NCBI RefSeq assembly: GCF_014898075.1
Contig: NZ_CP062976.1
Coordinates: 1,426,001-1,490,000 of the forward strand
Direction of reading: 5' to 3'
Length of the DNA: 64,000 bases
DNA from: Neisseria yangbaofengii
GTDB lineage: Bacteria; Pseudomonadota; Gammaproteobacteria; Burkholderiales; Neisseriaceae
Shown: one piece after another, positions 37,861-47,496 of the stretch
Numbering within the stretch: the stretch's first letter is position 1
Layout: each line of letters starts with the position of its first letter
The notes under the pieces: model-generated
What the model was told of the DNA's origin: nothing
Seen by the model: only the letters and a program-made list of their open reading frames with translations
Database searches by the model: none
Program-made: the position numbers and the translations under genes

Positions 37861-39288
37861 TCAACAATATTCGCAATCCAAAATATCTTTGCGGATATTT
37901 TTCAACAAAAATTCGGCAGCGCTGTCGGAGGCAGTTTGGATGAACACAAATAATTTTGCCACCACCTTACCGATAAACACTTTCTTCAACGCGCAGGCTT
38001 CGGCGATCTTATAGGATGCTAAGAAATCGGCAATGTCTTGCGGCAGGCGGCGTTTATCCAGCCTCACCGCTGTCATGCGTCTGTCACTGTTGAAACGTTG
38101 CAGCAGTGTTTGCTCTTTATCGAGCTTAATACCTGCTTCTTTTTCTTCAGCCGCAGCGCGGTTAAACGCATCGTAGATTTCGGCATACAGCATGTCGTTC
38201 GGCCCTTCGAAAATCGTAAACGGACGGAAGTCGATGGCAATATTGCTGGCCACATGGCCACTTTCAAAACCTTTGGCACCGAGTAATTTTTGCAGCTTTT
38301 GCGCGGCTTCATAAGTGTATTCAGTCGCCAATGTCTTGATAATATTCGCTTCCATTACCTGATGGCTGACCGGCTGTTCGGGCGAGACACGGTTGCAGGT
38401 AAAATCGTACAACACTTGCGACACTTCATAGCGGCGCTCGATTTCGCGGCGCTCAAATTCAACAAATTTGATGCCGTTGCGCACGTATTTTTGCGTGTTG
38501 GCAACGATGTATTCCATGATGCCGTGCGTCATGCCGACCAATTGCAGACGGCTGCGGATAAAAATATTTTGGAACGCGCGCAAGCTGGCCGCATCACTAT
38601 CTGAAAGTTTCATCACCAAATCAGCCGGAATATTGCCGCCGATGCGGTTAATTGCATAACGCACCGCGCGCAAACCTTCCGATTTCAACACTTCGCAGCG
38701 AATGTATTTTTTGGGCACCAGCAATAAATTGATGGCCTTGGATAATTTGCCGTTTTTACGCTCTTTGGCTGCCACCAGCAGGAAATCGCTTTGCGAGTTG
38801 CCCTGCCAATATTTTGCTGCTTTGACGTATACAGTTTCGTCATCAACATACTCATAAAACGACTGCATTTCACGCGCAATTGCCGCTCCGGAAGTTTCCG
38901 GTTCGGTCACACCCAAGCCGCCGCCCTCGCCTTTGAAAATCAGGTCCAAACCGAGCTTGATTTGCGATTCGCTGCCGAATTCCTGCAAAGGCTGTAAAAC
39001 CAGCGCACCTTCAATACCTGTACGTAAGGTTACCGGCACACCGTAATGGCCCGCCAAGCGCAATACTTCTTGAATTTCAAACTGATTATTTTTGCGGCCG
39101 CCATGTTTTTCATCTAAAAACGGCAGCAGCAAACCGGCATTTTTCAATTCCAGCCATTTGTCTTCCGGCAGATATTGCATTAAGCACAATCCGCTGCCGA
39201 ATACGCGCGCAAAGGTCTCTTCGATATGTCGCAAAAAAGCAGCCGTATTCATGTTTACCGGCTGCAATCTAGATTCTGCAGATGCCAT
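37861..39288 (-). CDS. Acyl-CoA dehydrogenase family protein
   Basis: A 475-residue protein with the acyl-CoA dehydrogenase layout: N-terminal helical domain, a middle beta domain with GLGVTEPETSGAAI at about 130-143, and a C-terminal helical domain with RRYEVSQVLYDF and GHVASNIAIDFRPFTIFEGPNDML, the last resembling the FAD/dimer-contact motif. It would oxidise an acyl-CoA thioester with FAD. The C-terminal 100 residues, ending in DCEYC, are an extension of unknown role. Substrate unknown. Confidence 0.75.
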   Translation of the reverse strand: MASAESRLQPVNMNTAAFLRHIEETFARVFGSGLCLMQYLPEDKWLELKNAGLLLPFLDEKHGGRKNNQFEIQEVLRLAGHYGVPVTLRTGIEGALVLQPLQEFGSESQIKLGLDLIFKGEGGGLGVTEPETSGAAIAREMQSFYEYVDDETVYVKAAKYWQGNSQSDFLLVAAKERKNGKLSKAINLLLVPKKYIRCEVLKSEGLRAVRYAINRIGGNIPADLVMKLSDSDAASLRAFQNIFIRSRLQLVGMTHGIMEYIVANTQKYVRNGIKFVEFERREIERRYEVSQVLYDFTCNRVSPEQPVSHQVMEANIIKTLATEYTYEAAQKLQKLLGAKGFESGHVASNIAIDFRPFTIFEGPNDMLYAEIYDAFNRAAAEEKEAGIKLDKEQTLLQRFNSDRRMTAVRLDKRRLPQDIADFLASYKIAEACALKKVFIGKVVAKLFVFIQTASDSAAEFLLKNIRKDILDCEYC

Positions 39289-39338
39289 ACAACCTCTTTT
39301 TAGGTGACGTGTTTTAGAGTTTAGAGTTTATTTACTAA

Positions 39339-39367
39339 TTTATATCACAATCTTTATCGGGCGACAA
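39339..39367 (-). promoter_or_regulatory. Sigma70-like promoter of the acyl-CoA dehydrogenase-like gene
   Basis: On the minus strand, TTGTCG (39367-39362), 17 bp, TATAAA (39344-39339), 50 bases upstream of the ATG at 39288, which has AGAGG upstream. Confidence 0.5.
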
Positions 39368-39494
39368 TCGTTATCAAAAATTTTGGCGGTATCATTGTGA
39401 AAAGCAATGATTTATCGGATCAAAGCACGACTAAAGGCCGTCTGAATGCAGGATAAACACAAACAAAAATACAACACCTCTTTGAAAAACCTTG

Positions 39495-39545
39495 CCCAAT
39501 GCCGTCCGAAAAGTTTCAGACGGCATTGGGCGGCATGCGTATAAT
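39495..39545 (+). promoter_or_regulatory. DUS hairpin and -10 element upstream of radA
   Basis: CCCAATGCCGTCCGAAA and TTTCAGACGGCATTGGG (39495-39530) form a 17-bp stem with one mismatch; these are AT-DUS type rather than the AG-DUS seen elsewhere. TATAAT follows at 39540-39545, so the stem occupies the -35 region of the likely radA promoter. Confidence 0.45.
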
Positions 39546-39577
39546 AACGGCTTCACACCTTATTTACGGAATACGCC

Positions 39578-40957
39578 ATGGCAAAAGCACCGAAAACCGT
39601 TTACCAATGCACCGAATGCGGCGGCACATCGCCCAAATGGCAAGGCAAATGCCCGCATTGCGGCGAATGGAACACTTTGCAGGAAAGCTTGGCTGCACCC
39701 GAACCGAAAAACGCGCGTTTCCAATCATGGGCGGCGGATATCTCGAGTGTGCAGTCCTTGTCTGCCGTGACTGCAACCGAAGTGCCGCGCAACCCAACCG
39801 GTATGGGCGAACTCGACCGTGTACTGGGCGGCGGTTTGGTTGATGGCGCAGTGATTTTGCTGGGCGGCGATCCGGGCATTGGTAAATCGACCCTGCTGCT
39901 GCAAACCATTGCCAAAATGGCGCAAACGCGCAAGGTGCTGTATGTATCGGGCGAAGAATCGGCACAACAGGTCGCCTTGCGTGCGCAGCGTTTGGACTTA
40001 CCCACCGACGGCGTGAATCTGTTGGCCGAAATCCGCATGGAAGCGATTCAGACGGCCTTAAAGCAGCACGAGCCGGAAGTAGTCGTCATCGACTCGATTC
40101 AAACCATGTATTCCGACCAAATTACGTCCGCTCCCGGCTCGGTGTCTCAGGTACGCGAATGTGCCGCGCAACTGACGCGTATGGCCAAGCAGATGGGCAT
40201 CGCTATGATTTTGGTCGGCCACGTCACCAAAGACGGCGCAATTGCCGGCCCGCGCGTGTTGGAACACATGGTCGATACGGTGCTGTATTTCGAAGGTGAC
40301 CAGCATTCCAATTACCGCATGATACGCGCGATTAAAAACCGATTCGGTGCAGCCAATGAATTAGGTGTATTTGCGATGACGGAAACAGGCTTGAAAGGCG
40401 TGTCAAACCCGTCGGCCATTTTTTTGGCGAGCTACCGCGACGATGTGCCGGGTTCGTGCGTATTGGTCACACAGGAAGGCTCACGGCCTTTATTGGTGGA
40501 AATTCAAGCCTTGGTTGACGATGCCCACGGTTTTACGCCCAAACGCCTCACCGTCGGCCTGGAACAAAACCGCCTGTCCATGCTGCTGGCGGTGTTAAAC
40601 CGCCACGGCGGCATCGCCTGCTTCGATCAAGATGTGTTCCTCAACGCCGTCGGTGGCGTGAAAATCGGCGAACCCGCAGCCGATTTGGCCGTGATTCTCG
40701 CCATGCTTTCCAGTTTCCGTAATCGTCCTTTACCGGAAAAAATGGTGGCGTTCGGCGAAATCGGTTTGAGCGGCGAAGTGCGTCCGGTCGCCCGCGGACA
40801 GGAACGGCTCAAAGAGGCGGAAAAACTGGGCTTCAAACGCGCCATCGTGCCAAAAGCCAATATGCCGCGCAATGCGAAAGAATTTCCGAATTTGGAGATT
40901 TTCGGCGTAGGCAGTTTACAGGAAGCAATTGATGTCTGCCGCAATGCACGGGATTAA
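39578..40957 (+). CDS. radA: DNA repair protein RadA
   Basis: A 459-residue protein with all RadA landmarks: N-terminal zinc finger CTECGGTSPKWQGKCPHCG (about 10-28), Walker A GGDPGIGKSTLL (about 89-100), the KNRFGAANELGVF motif (about 250) and a C-terminal Lon-like domain (GVKIGEPAADLAVILAMLSS). RadA is a RecA-like ATPase that drives branch migration and acts in recombination and natural transformation, apt for this competent family. Confidence 0.96.
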   Translation: MAKAPKTVYQCTECGGTSPKWQGKCPHCGEWNTLQESLAAPEPKNARFQSWAADISSVQSLSAVTATEVPRNPTGMGELDRVLGGGLVDGAVILLGGDPGIGKSTLLLQTIAKMAQTRKVLYVSGEESAQQVALRAQRLDLPTDGVNLLAEIRMEAIQTALKQHEPEVVVIDSIQTMYSDQITSAPGSVSQVRECAAQLTRMAKQMGIAMILVGHVTKDGAIAGPRVLEHMVDTVLYFEGDQHSNYRMIRAIKNRFGAANELGVFAMTETGLKGVSNPSAIFLASYRDDVPGSCVLVTQEGSRPLLVEIQALVDDAHGFTPKRLTVGLEQNRLSMLLAVLNRHGGIACFDQDVFLNAVGGVKIGEPAADLAVILAMLSSFRNRPLPEKMVAFGEIGLSGEVRPVARGQERLKEAEKLGFKRAIVPKANMPRNAKEFPNLEIFGVGSLQEAIDVCRNARD

Positions 40958-41055
40958 ATCAAACAGCTAAATCATATTGAAAAGGCCGTCTGAAATCTTT
41001 GAACTGCACCCCAAAAGTTGGACACCCCTCCAACTTTAAAAGGTGCAGTTTTCTT

Positions 41056-41403
41056 ATGTCCAAATATAACCTACACTTCAAATACCGAGCCGTACTCCAT
41101 TATCACCAAGTGCACAGCCAACAGCGAACCGCAGAGCACTTCAACCTCTCGCGCACCCACCTGCGCCGTTGGATAGCCTCCTATCGCCAAGGCGGTATCG
41201 CCGCACTTCAACACCCGCAGGCTGCGTTTATGAAGACCAAACGCAAAAACCCGTTTATCGCCGACAAACCCGACCACGAAAAAACCCAGGCGGAACTGAT
41301 TGAAGAGTTACGTTACATGAGGGCGGAGAACGACTACCTAAAGCACATGAAAGCCCTCAACGAAAAGAACGCCGCCAAAGCTGCGAAACCGTTCAAACGT
41401 TGA
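41056..41403 (+). CDS. IS3-family OrfA (helix-turn-helix subunit)
   Basis: A 115-residue protein with an N-terminal helix-turn-helix (QQRTAEHFNLSRTHLRRWIA) and a C-terminal leucine-zipper-like region (ELIEELRYMRAENDYLKHMKA), as in OrfA of IS3 elements. It binds the terminal repeats. The stop overlaps the OrfB start by four bases; a fusion by frameshift is usual in the family, but I see no classic A-rich slip site. Confidence 0.88.
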   Translation: MSKYNLHFKYRAVLHYHQVHSQQRTAEHFNLSRTHLRRWIASYRQGGIAALQHPQAAFMKTKRKNPFIADKPDHEKTQAELIEELRYMRAENDYLKHMKALNEKNAAKAAKPFKR

Positions 41404-42200
41404 GAGCGAAGCACCCGCTGAAATATCTGCTGCACAGTGCCGGCATTCCCAAAAGCAGCTTTCATTACCATATCGGCAAAGCCGATCCCGATGCGGCGGC
41501 CAAAACCGCAGTAAGTGAAGTCTATCGCCGACACAAAGGCCGCTACGGTCATCGGCGGATTGCCGCCGTATTGTCGTGGAACAAAAAGAAAGTGCAGCGC
41601 ATTATGGGTTTGTTGGGACTGAAAGCCAAAGTCCGCAGCAAAAAAGCCTACCGTCCGCAGGTAATAGGAGAGGCTTCGGATAATATTCTTAATCGTGAAT
41701 TTACTGCTGGCAAACCGGCAGACAAATGGCTGACCGATGTGACGGAGTTCAAATGCACAGACGGGAAGCTGTACTTATCGCCGATATTGGATGTGTTTAA
41801 TCGGGAGATTGTGGCCTATTCTTTAAGCCGCAGAGCAAACAGTAAAATGGTGGCGCAAATGTTGGATAAAGCATTTGGCCGTCTGAAAGGCCAAACGCCG
41901 CTGCTGCATTCCGACCAGGGTGTGCTTTACCGCACCGGGGCTTATCGGGCGAAACTGGCTGAGAAAGGAATGGTGCAAAGCATGTCGCGCAAAGGAAATT
42001 GCTGGGACAATGCGCCGATGGAGCGTTTCTTCGGTACATTAAAAGAAGAGAGCTTCTATCAGGAAGGTGCGTTGTCGGTGGCAGAGCTGACAGAGGTAAT
42101 AGATGATTACATACGTTACTACAATCATGAGCGGATTAGTTTAAACTTAAAAAAGCTGAGTCCTGTCGGCTACAGAACCCAGCTTGAAAAGGCTGTTTGA
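41400..42200 (+). CDS. IS3-family OrfB transposase (DDE)
   Basis: A 266-residue protein. The integrase core has Asp in WLTDVTEF (about 111), Asp in LLHSDQGV (about 171) and Glu in PMERFFGTLKEE (about 207), with the family HRRIAAVL and RRHKGRYGHRR patterns before it. The open frame is complete, so the element may be active. Confidence 0.92.
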   Translation: MRAKHPLKYLLHSAGIPKSSFHYHIGKADPDAAAKTAVSEVYRRHKGRYGHRRIAAVLSWNKKKVQRIMGLLGLKAKVRSKKAYRPQVIGEASDNILNREFTAGKPADKWLTDVTEFKCTDGKLYLSPILDVFNREIVAYSLSRRANSKMVAQMLDKAFGRLKGQTPLLHSDQGVLYRTGAYRAKLAEKGMVQSMSRKGNCWDNAPMERFFGTLKEESFYQEGALSVAELTEVIDDYIRYYNHERISLNLKKLSPVGYRTQLEKAV

Positions 42201-42277
42201 GAAAGATTCTTAACTTGTCCAAGTATTGGGGGGCAGTTCAGTTTCAGACGGCCTTTCCAACCATTTGCTTATGCGCT

Positions 42278-42940
42278 TTAAGCCACCAATTGTGGAAATA
42301 TCGATTTCAAACCGGCCACAATAATCTCCACCGATACCGCTGCCAGCAGCATGCCCATAATCCGGTTGAGAATACTCAAGCCGGTATCGCCCAGCCACTT
42401 ACTCACTTTGGCCGATGCCATCAACACGATATAGCAAAACAGGCTAATCAAAAATCCGGCGGCAATGATGCTGATTACATCCCAATAATTTTGCGCCGCA
42501 GATGCATAAATAATTACGGTAGAAATACCACCCGGGCCAATCATCATCGGAATGGCAATCGGCACTACGGCAAACGACATCACATTATCCTTAGGCTTCG
42601 CCGTAATCGTAATCTCACTGTCTTCGCTGGTACCCAAATCGGGCTTGGCCGGATTGTCGTCGCCCTTCATCATCGAAATGGCAATCAGCAATACCAAGAT
42701 GCCGCCGCCGACTTGGAACGAACCGACGCTAATGCCCAGCAATTTCAAAATAAAACCGCCGCTGACGGCAAAAACCGCTATCACGATAAACACCGACAAA
42801 GTCGCCACTTTGGCGATTTTACGTCGCTCGCGCGTGCTGTGGTTGCGGGTTAAATCCAGATAAATCGACAATGCGCTAAACGGATTAATCAACACCATAA
42901 ATGCGACAATCAATTTGGTGATTTCAACACCCAGTTCCAT
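42278..42940 (-). CDS. marC: MarC-family integral membrane protein
   Basis: A 220-residue protein with about six membrane helices and the family features VLINPFSALSIYLDLT near the start and MMIGPGGISTVIIYA in the middle. MarC (UPF0056) proteins are inner-membrane proteins of unknown function, no longer thought to give antibiotic resistance. It sits three bases after the rodA start on the same strand but downstream of an IS-disrupted terminator. Confidence 0.9.
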   Translation of the reverse strand: MELGVEITKLIVAFMVLINPFSALSIYLDLTRNHSTRERRKIAKVATLSVFIVIAVFAVSGGFILKLLGISVGSFQVGGGILVLLIAISMMKGDDNPAKPDLGTSEDSEITITAKPKDNVMSFAVVPIAIPMMIGPGGISTVIIYASAAQNYWDVISIIAAGFLISLFCYIVLMASAKVSKWLGDTGLSILNRIMGMLLAAVSVEIIVAGLKSIFPQLVA

Positions 42941-42943
42941 GTT

Positions 42944-44083
42944 TTATCCCTTTTGTGTTTCTGCTTTTGCCCGCAGTAATTTTTGTTCGTTGGCAATGCC
43001 CATCAGCAACGCTAAAATCATCATGATGGAAATGGTTGCCGTGCCGCCGTAGCTCACCAGCGGTAATGGCACGCCTACCACCGGCAAGATACCGCTCACC
43101 ATGCCCATATTCACAAAGGCATAGCAGAAAAGGGTCATTGTCAGCGCGCCGGCCAGCGTGCGGCTGTATAAAGTTTGTGCGCGACCGGCAATGTATAAAC
43201 CGCGCCCCAAAATCACCAAATACACCAGCAGTAATAAGATATTGCCGATTAAACCGAATTCTTCGCCAAACACGGCAAAAATAAAGTCGGTAGTGGCTTC
43301 GGGAATATAATCAAGATGCGTTTGTGTGCCGTTGAGCCAGCCTTTACCCCATACTCCGCCCGATCCGATGGCAATCATTGATTGGATAATGTGGTAACCG
43401 GCGCCCAGCGGATCTTTGGTCGGATCGAGCAAGGTCAACACGCGCGTTTTCTGATAATCGTGCATGCCGTAATTCCACAACAAGGGCAAAACGGCCACAA
43501 AGCCCACAATGGCGGCAAAAATCACTTTCCACGGCAATCCGGCAAAATACACCACAAAAATGCCCGAAGCCATAATCAGCGTAGCTGTACCCAAATCGGG
43601 CTGTTTTAAAATCAAAGCCACCGGTACCGCCATCAAGCTCAATGCAGCCAAATAATGCCACCGGCACAACCGGCCTTCAAAGCGTTGGAAAAACCACGCC
43701 ACCATCATCGGCAAACCGATTTTCATGATTTCAGACGGCTGAATCCGTATGCCCAGTTCAAGCCAGCGAGTCGAGCCGTTGACCGTTACACCGGCGATTT
43801 CAACGCCGATTAATAATACGATACCCACCACATAAATCGGCAGCGCCCATTTGGCAATGGTTTTCGGCGGAACTTGCGCCACAACCCACAATAAAATAAA
43901 ACCGATAACCGTGTGCAGCGTTTTATTTTCCAACTGGCCGAATTCTTGCCCATCGGCCGAATAAAGCAAAAACAGGCTCATGACGTACACGGCCAACATC
44001 GCGAAAAACAGCCAAGGATCAATCGGCGCCCACACGGTTTGCTTGATTTTTTTCGCCCAACCGGCACTTTGATGTTCAGTCAT
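42944..44083 (-). CDS. rodA: RodA peptidoglycan glycosyltransferase (SEDS family)
   Basis: A 379-residue protein with ten membrane segments and SEDS motifs: RIQPSEIMKIGLPMM (about 115), KQPDLGTATLI (about 160), IPEATTDFIFAVFGEEFG (about 270) and GVPLPLVSYGG (about 340). RodA polymerises glycan strands in the elongasome with PBP2. It overlaps the PBP2 gene by eight bases, showing coupling. Confidence 0.95.
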   Translation of the reverse strand: MTEHQSAGWAKKIKQTVWAPIDPWLFFAMLAVYVMSLFLLYSADGQEFGQLENKTLHTVIGFILLWVVAQVPPKTIAKWALPIYVVGIVLLIGVEIAGVTVNGSTRWLELGIRIQPSEIMKIGLPMMVAWFFQRFEGRLCRWHYLAALSLMAVPVALILKQPDLGTATLIMASGIFVVYFAGLPWKVIFAAIVGFVAVLPLLWNYGMHDYQKTRVLTLLDPTKDPLGAGYHIIQSMIAIGSGGVWGKGWLNGTQTHLDYIPEATTDFIFAVFGEEFGLIGNILLLLVYLVILGRGLYIAGRAQTLYSRTLAGALTMTLFCYAFVNMGMVSGILPVVGVPLPLVSYGGTATISIMMILALLMGIANEQKLLRAKAETQKG

Positions 44084-46109
44084 TATGCGTTTCCTTTGTC
44101 GATTGTGGGTTTACAGAATGTTCATAGGCCGTCTGAAAAATCGAAGGGCGAACCGGCTTGGCTTCTTGAGCGCCAATAGTTGCTTGTTTGACCCATGTTT
44201 CAGATTCAGACGGAAACTGATTTTGCTTCACGTTCAGCATATAAAAATCGGTCAAGCTGCGCGCCAACGGTGCTGCGTTGGCACCCCAACCACCATTTTC
44301 CAACAACACCGCAATGGCAATTTCCGGCTTATTAACCGGCGCAAACGAAATAAACCATGCATGGTCACGATGTTGCTCGCGCAAAGCGGCCGCATTATAG
44401 GATTTGCCCTGCTGGATTTGCACCACCTGCGCGGTACCGGTTTTACCGCCCATGGTGTATGCCAAGCCCGCACCGATGCGATGCCCTGTGCCGCCCGGTT
44501 TCAATACTTTTACCATCGCATTTTTAATGTATTCAAAATTATCGTGTTTAAACGGGATGGTTCGCTCCGGATTCGGGTTGATTTTGGTGATTTCCCGATT
44601 GTTGTAGTTCAACACTTCTTTCACCAAATGCGGTCGGTAAACCACACCGTCATTAGCCAAAGATGCCGTAGCATGCGCCATTTGCAACGGTGTATAGGCG
44701 TTATAACCCTGCCCCACACTCACTGATACCATTTCCCCCGGCATCCACTCGCGCGCCGCCGGCGATTTGGCTTTGGCAAAGCGTTTGGCCTTCCATTCAC
44801 GGCTTGGTAAAATACCTCGGTATTCGTTCGGCAAATCAATACCGGTTTGCGCACCTAAGCCAAATTCAGCCAAATAAGGATGCGTTTTATCAATGCCCAA
44901 TTCATAGCCCGCGCGATAAAAGAAGGTATCTGATGAAACCTGAATCGCACGGCTCAAATTCGCCGATCCATGACCGCTGCGCACAGCATCACGGAACAAA
45001 TGCCGGCTGCCCGGAATGCTCCAAGCGCCCGGCGCAGGCAATACCGTCGATTGGGTCAGCTTACCGCTTTCCAAAAATGCCATACCGATAAAAGGTTTGA
45101 AGGTTGAGCCCGGCGGATATAAGCCTTGCGTCACACGATTGATTAACGGACGCTGCCAATTTTCATTCAAAGACTTCCATGTTTCGGTATCGATGCCATC
45201 GATAAACAAATTCGGGTCAAACGAAGGCTTAGAAACAAACGCCAAAATATTGCCGTTTTGCGGGTTAATCGCCACAATTGCGCCGCGCTTGTCACCCAAA
45301 ATACGATCAGCTTCAAGCTGCATGCGGATGTCCATGCCTAAACGCAAAGTCTGCCCCATTTTAGACGGCACATCTTTCAACACTTTGACGATATTGCCGT
45401 AGGCATCTTTTTCTACTTCCTGATAACCCGGCACACCGTGAAGCTGGTGTTCATAATAATTTTCCAAACCGGATTTACCGATGTAGGTGCTGCCGCGATA
45501 CAGCGAGGTCAACTCCTCTTCTTTCAGCTTTTCTTGATCTCGGTCGCTGATACGGCCGATATAGCCGACAAAATGTGAAGTTAAAGCGCCATAAGGGTAA
45601 GAACGGAAAGTGCGCGAATTGACTTCAACCCCCTTAAACTCATGAAAATGTACGGCCAATTTGGCGGCTTCTTCATCGGTAAGCTTCAATTTGAGCGGAA
45701 TATTTTCATATTTGCGATAGCGTTCGCGGTATTTTTTGAAATGTTTCAAATCCGTTTCGCTGATGTTGACATACTGCCTTAAGGCTGCGATTAAATCATC
45801 CATCTTGCCTTCGATTTCGCTTGGAATCACTTCCAATGAAAAAACAGGATAATTTTTTGCTAAAGGCACACCGTTGACGTCGACAATTTCACCGCGGATG
45901 GGCGGCTTAGGAATGATGGTAATGCGGTTAGTCGATGCGCGGCCGGTGAAATCATCATGGCGCACCACCTGAAGATGAACAAAGCGCGCCAGCAGCAAGG
46001 CAAAAAAGATCAAAATCAGCACAAAAGCCACCAACAGCCGCAAAACAAAATCTGATTGTGGTTTAGGCATAGATTTCACCGGTTCGGCGGACAAATTTCG
46101 TTTCAACAT
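44076..46109 (-). CDS. mrdA: Penicillin-binding protein 2 (class B transpeptidase)
   Basis: A 677-residue protein with a cytoplasmic tail, one membrane helix (about 22-45), a dimerisation domain, and a transpeptidase domain with SxxK in PPGSTFKPFIG (about 325), SxN as SSDTFF (about 385), and KTG in MGGKTGTAQV (about 550). It cross-links peptidoglycan during elongation and pairs with RodA. The C-terminal 60 residues are extra and low in complexity. Confidence 0.94.
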   Translation of the reverse strand: MLKRNLSAEPVKSMPKPQSDFVLRLLVAFVLILIFFALLLARFVHLQVVRHDDFTGRASTNRITIIPKPPIRGEIVDVNGVPLAKNYPVFSLEVIPSEIEGKMDDLIAALRQYVNISETDLKHFKKYRERYRKYENIPLKLKLTDEEAAKLAVHFHEFKGVEVNSRTFRSYPYGALTSHFVGYIGRISDRDQEKLKEEELTSLYRGSTYIGKSGLENYYEHQLHGVPGYQEVEKDAYGNIVKVLKDVPSKMGQTLRLGMDIRMQLEADRILGDKRGAIVAINPQNGNILAFVSKPSFDPNLFIDGIDTETWKSLNENWQRPLINRVTQGLYPPGSTFKPFIGMAFLESGKLTQSTVLPAPGAWSIPGSRHLFRDAVRSGHGSANLSRAIQVSSDTFFYRAGYELGIDKTHPYLAEFGLGAQTGIDLPNEYRGILPSREWKAKRFAKAKSPAAREWMPGEMVSVSVGQGYNAYTPLQMAHATASLANDGVVYRPHLVKEVLNYNNREITKINPNPERTIPFKHDNFEYIKNAMVKVLKPGGTGHRIGAGLAYTMGGKTGTAQVVQIQQGKSYNAAALREQHRDHAWFISFAPVNKPEIAIAVLLENGGWGANAAPLARSLTDFYMLNVKQNQFPSESETWVKQATIGAQEAKPVRPSIFQTAYEHSVNPQSTKETHND

Positions 46110-46113
46110 GATT

Positions 46114-46617
46114 TTATCGACGGGAACGGCTGAAATTGATCAGGATCAGCATCAATTGGCTGAGCAAAGGCCAAAGCAGCGCGCCGATAAACGGTGCAAT
46201 GAAGCTTTGCCAAGTAATGATTTGACGGTTTAAGAACAAACGCGCGACAACCAGCATGGCTTGATTGCACAACAAAGCCGCCAGCACCGCCAGAATCTGC
46301 ATCACATGACCGTAGAGCATGATTTGGCGATGGTAGCTCAATACAAAAAACACCATCACGGTGTAAGACAAGGCATGCAAACCCAAAGAAGCGGCAGTAC
46401 CGATATCGGCCAAAAGCCCGACCACAAAAGCCACGCCCATGCCGACAGCCTGCGGCCGCTGCATGGTCCAATACAGCAAGATCAAAGCCGTTAATTCCGG
46501 TAACCAGAAAAACACGTCGAAAGGAAACGGCATGAAATCCAGCAGCATCGCCACAATAAAGGTAACCACCACCATACTCAATGGTATGGCGTGGAAAGAA
46601 TCGTCAAATTCATTCAT
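46114..46617 (-). CDS. mreD: Rod-shape protein MreD
   Basis: A 167-residue membrane protein with five predicted helices (VVVTFIVAMLLDFMPFPF, GMGVAFVVGLLADI and others), matching MreD in length and position between mreC and PBP2. It is part of the elongasome scaffold. It starts six bases after mreC ends. Confidence 0.9.
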   Translation of the reverse strand: MNEFDDSFHAIPLSMVVVTFIVAMLLDFMPFPFDVFFWLPELTALILLYWTMQRPQAVGMGVAFVVGLLADIGTAASLGLHALSYTVMVFFVLSYHRQIMLYGHVMQILAVLAALLCNQAMLVVARLFLNRQIITWQSFIAPFIGALLWPLLSQLMLILINFSRSRR

Positions 46618-46623
46618 GATGAT

Positions 46624-47475
46624 TTAAGGTTCCGTCGGTGCGTAAACATGTTGCGGCAAAACCAAAACAAAGCGACTGCCCTGCAACGCAGCAAAAGGCG
46701 TAAGCGTCGTATCGTAATAAGGCGTTCCCAAAGCGCGCACCACTTGATTGACCGTTGCTACCGGAATACCGGCCGGATACACACTATCCAAACCTGAAGT
46801 TAATAAAACATCGTTGGGCTTTAAATCAGAGGCCGTCGGAAAATAACGTAAATCCAATTTGCTGCCGCTACCGTAAAGCAGGCTGCGTTCGCCGGTACGC
46901 GCTACCACCACCGGCACAATAGTCTTACTGCTGGACAACAAACTGACTTCCGAGCTTTTCATCTGCACTTGCGTGACCTGGCCGATTAAGCCTTCGGTAT
47001 CGATAACCGCGTCACCGTTCTTCACGCCGTTGCTGCTGCCTTTGTTGATAATCAGTTTTTCAGAAAGCGGATCTTTGCCATTGGAAATCACTTCTGCACC
47101 AATCACATCGCTGATGCCGCGCTGTTGCAAGCCGTAAAGCTTTTTCAATTCGCTCAATTCGCTTAAATTGACTTTATCCCGTTGCAAACGGATTTTCAGA
47201 CGGCCGTTTTCTTCCTGCAAAATACGGTTTTGCTCCAGAAGATCGGCTTGGGATTGCGACAGATTGCCGACATATTGATAGAGACGCACAGGTTGATTGG
47301 CCAGCCACTGTATCGGATACAGCATAGTCGCGCCTAGCTGGCGAATAGATTGAACAGCGGCAAAATGGCTGTCGAGCATCATCAAAGCGATGCCTAACAC
47401 CACATAAACGGCCAATTTAAATAATGGCTTACGTCTATTATCGTCGCCGTCAAACCGTAAAGAAGATTGTTTCAT
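46624..47475 (-). CDS. mreC: Rod-shape protein MreC
   Basis: A 283-residue protein with an N-terminal membrane helix (about 18-38), a coiled coil (about 65-105: LLEQNRILQEENGRLKIRLQR) and a beta-rich periplasmic domain (GLIGQVTQVQMKSSEVSLLS, LLTSGLDSVYPAGIPV). MreC activates PBP2. The ATG at 47475 is preferred because GGGTGGG precedes it; a GTG two codons upstream is possible. Confidence 0.94.
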   Translation of the reverse strand: MKQSSLRFDGDDNRRKPLFKLAVYVVLGIALMMLDSHFAAVQSIRQLGATMLYPIQWLANQPVRLYQYVGNLSQSQADLLEQNRILQEENGRLKIRLQRDKVNLSELSELKKLYGLQQRGISDVIGAEVISNGKDPLSEKLIINKGSSNGVKNGDAVIDTEGLIGQVTQVQMKSSEVSLLSSSKTIVPVVVARTGERSLLYGSGSKLDLRYFPTASDLKPNDVLLTSGLDSVYPAGIPVATVNQVVRALGTPYYDTTLTPFAALQGSRFVLVLPQHVYAPTEP

Positions 47476-47496
47476 ACCCACCCTTTACCTTTACGG

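Larger units (their letters stand above)
41000..42240 (+). mobile_element. IS3-family insertion sequence (1,241 bp)
   Basis: Imperfect 25-bp terminal inverted repeats: TGAACTGCACCCCAA... at 41000-41024 and its partner ending in ...GGGGGGCAGTTCA at 42216-42240, 22 of 25 positions matching. Two overlapping frames encode OrfA and OrfB. I find no clear 3-bp target duplication. It lies within the loop of an inverted DUS pair between radA and marC. Confidence 0.88.

Noticed and set aside
41000-42240. Target-site duplication of the IS
   Set aside because: The flanking bases (left ...CTT, right GTT...) do not match, so no duplication is claimed.
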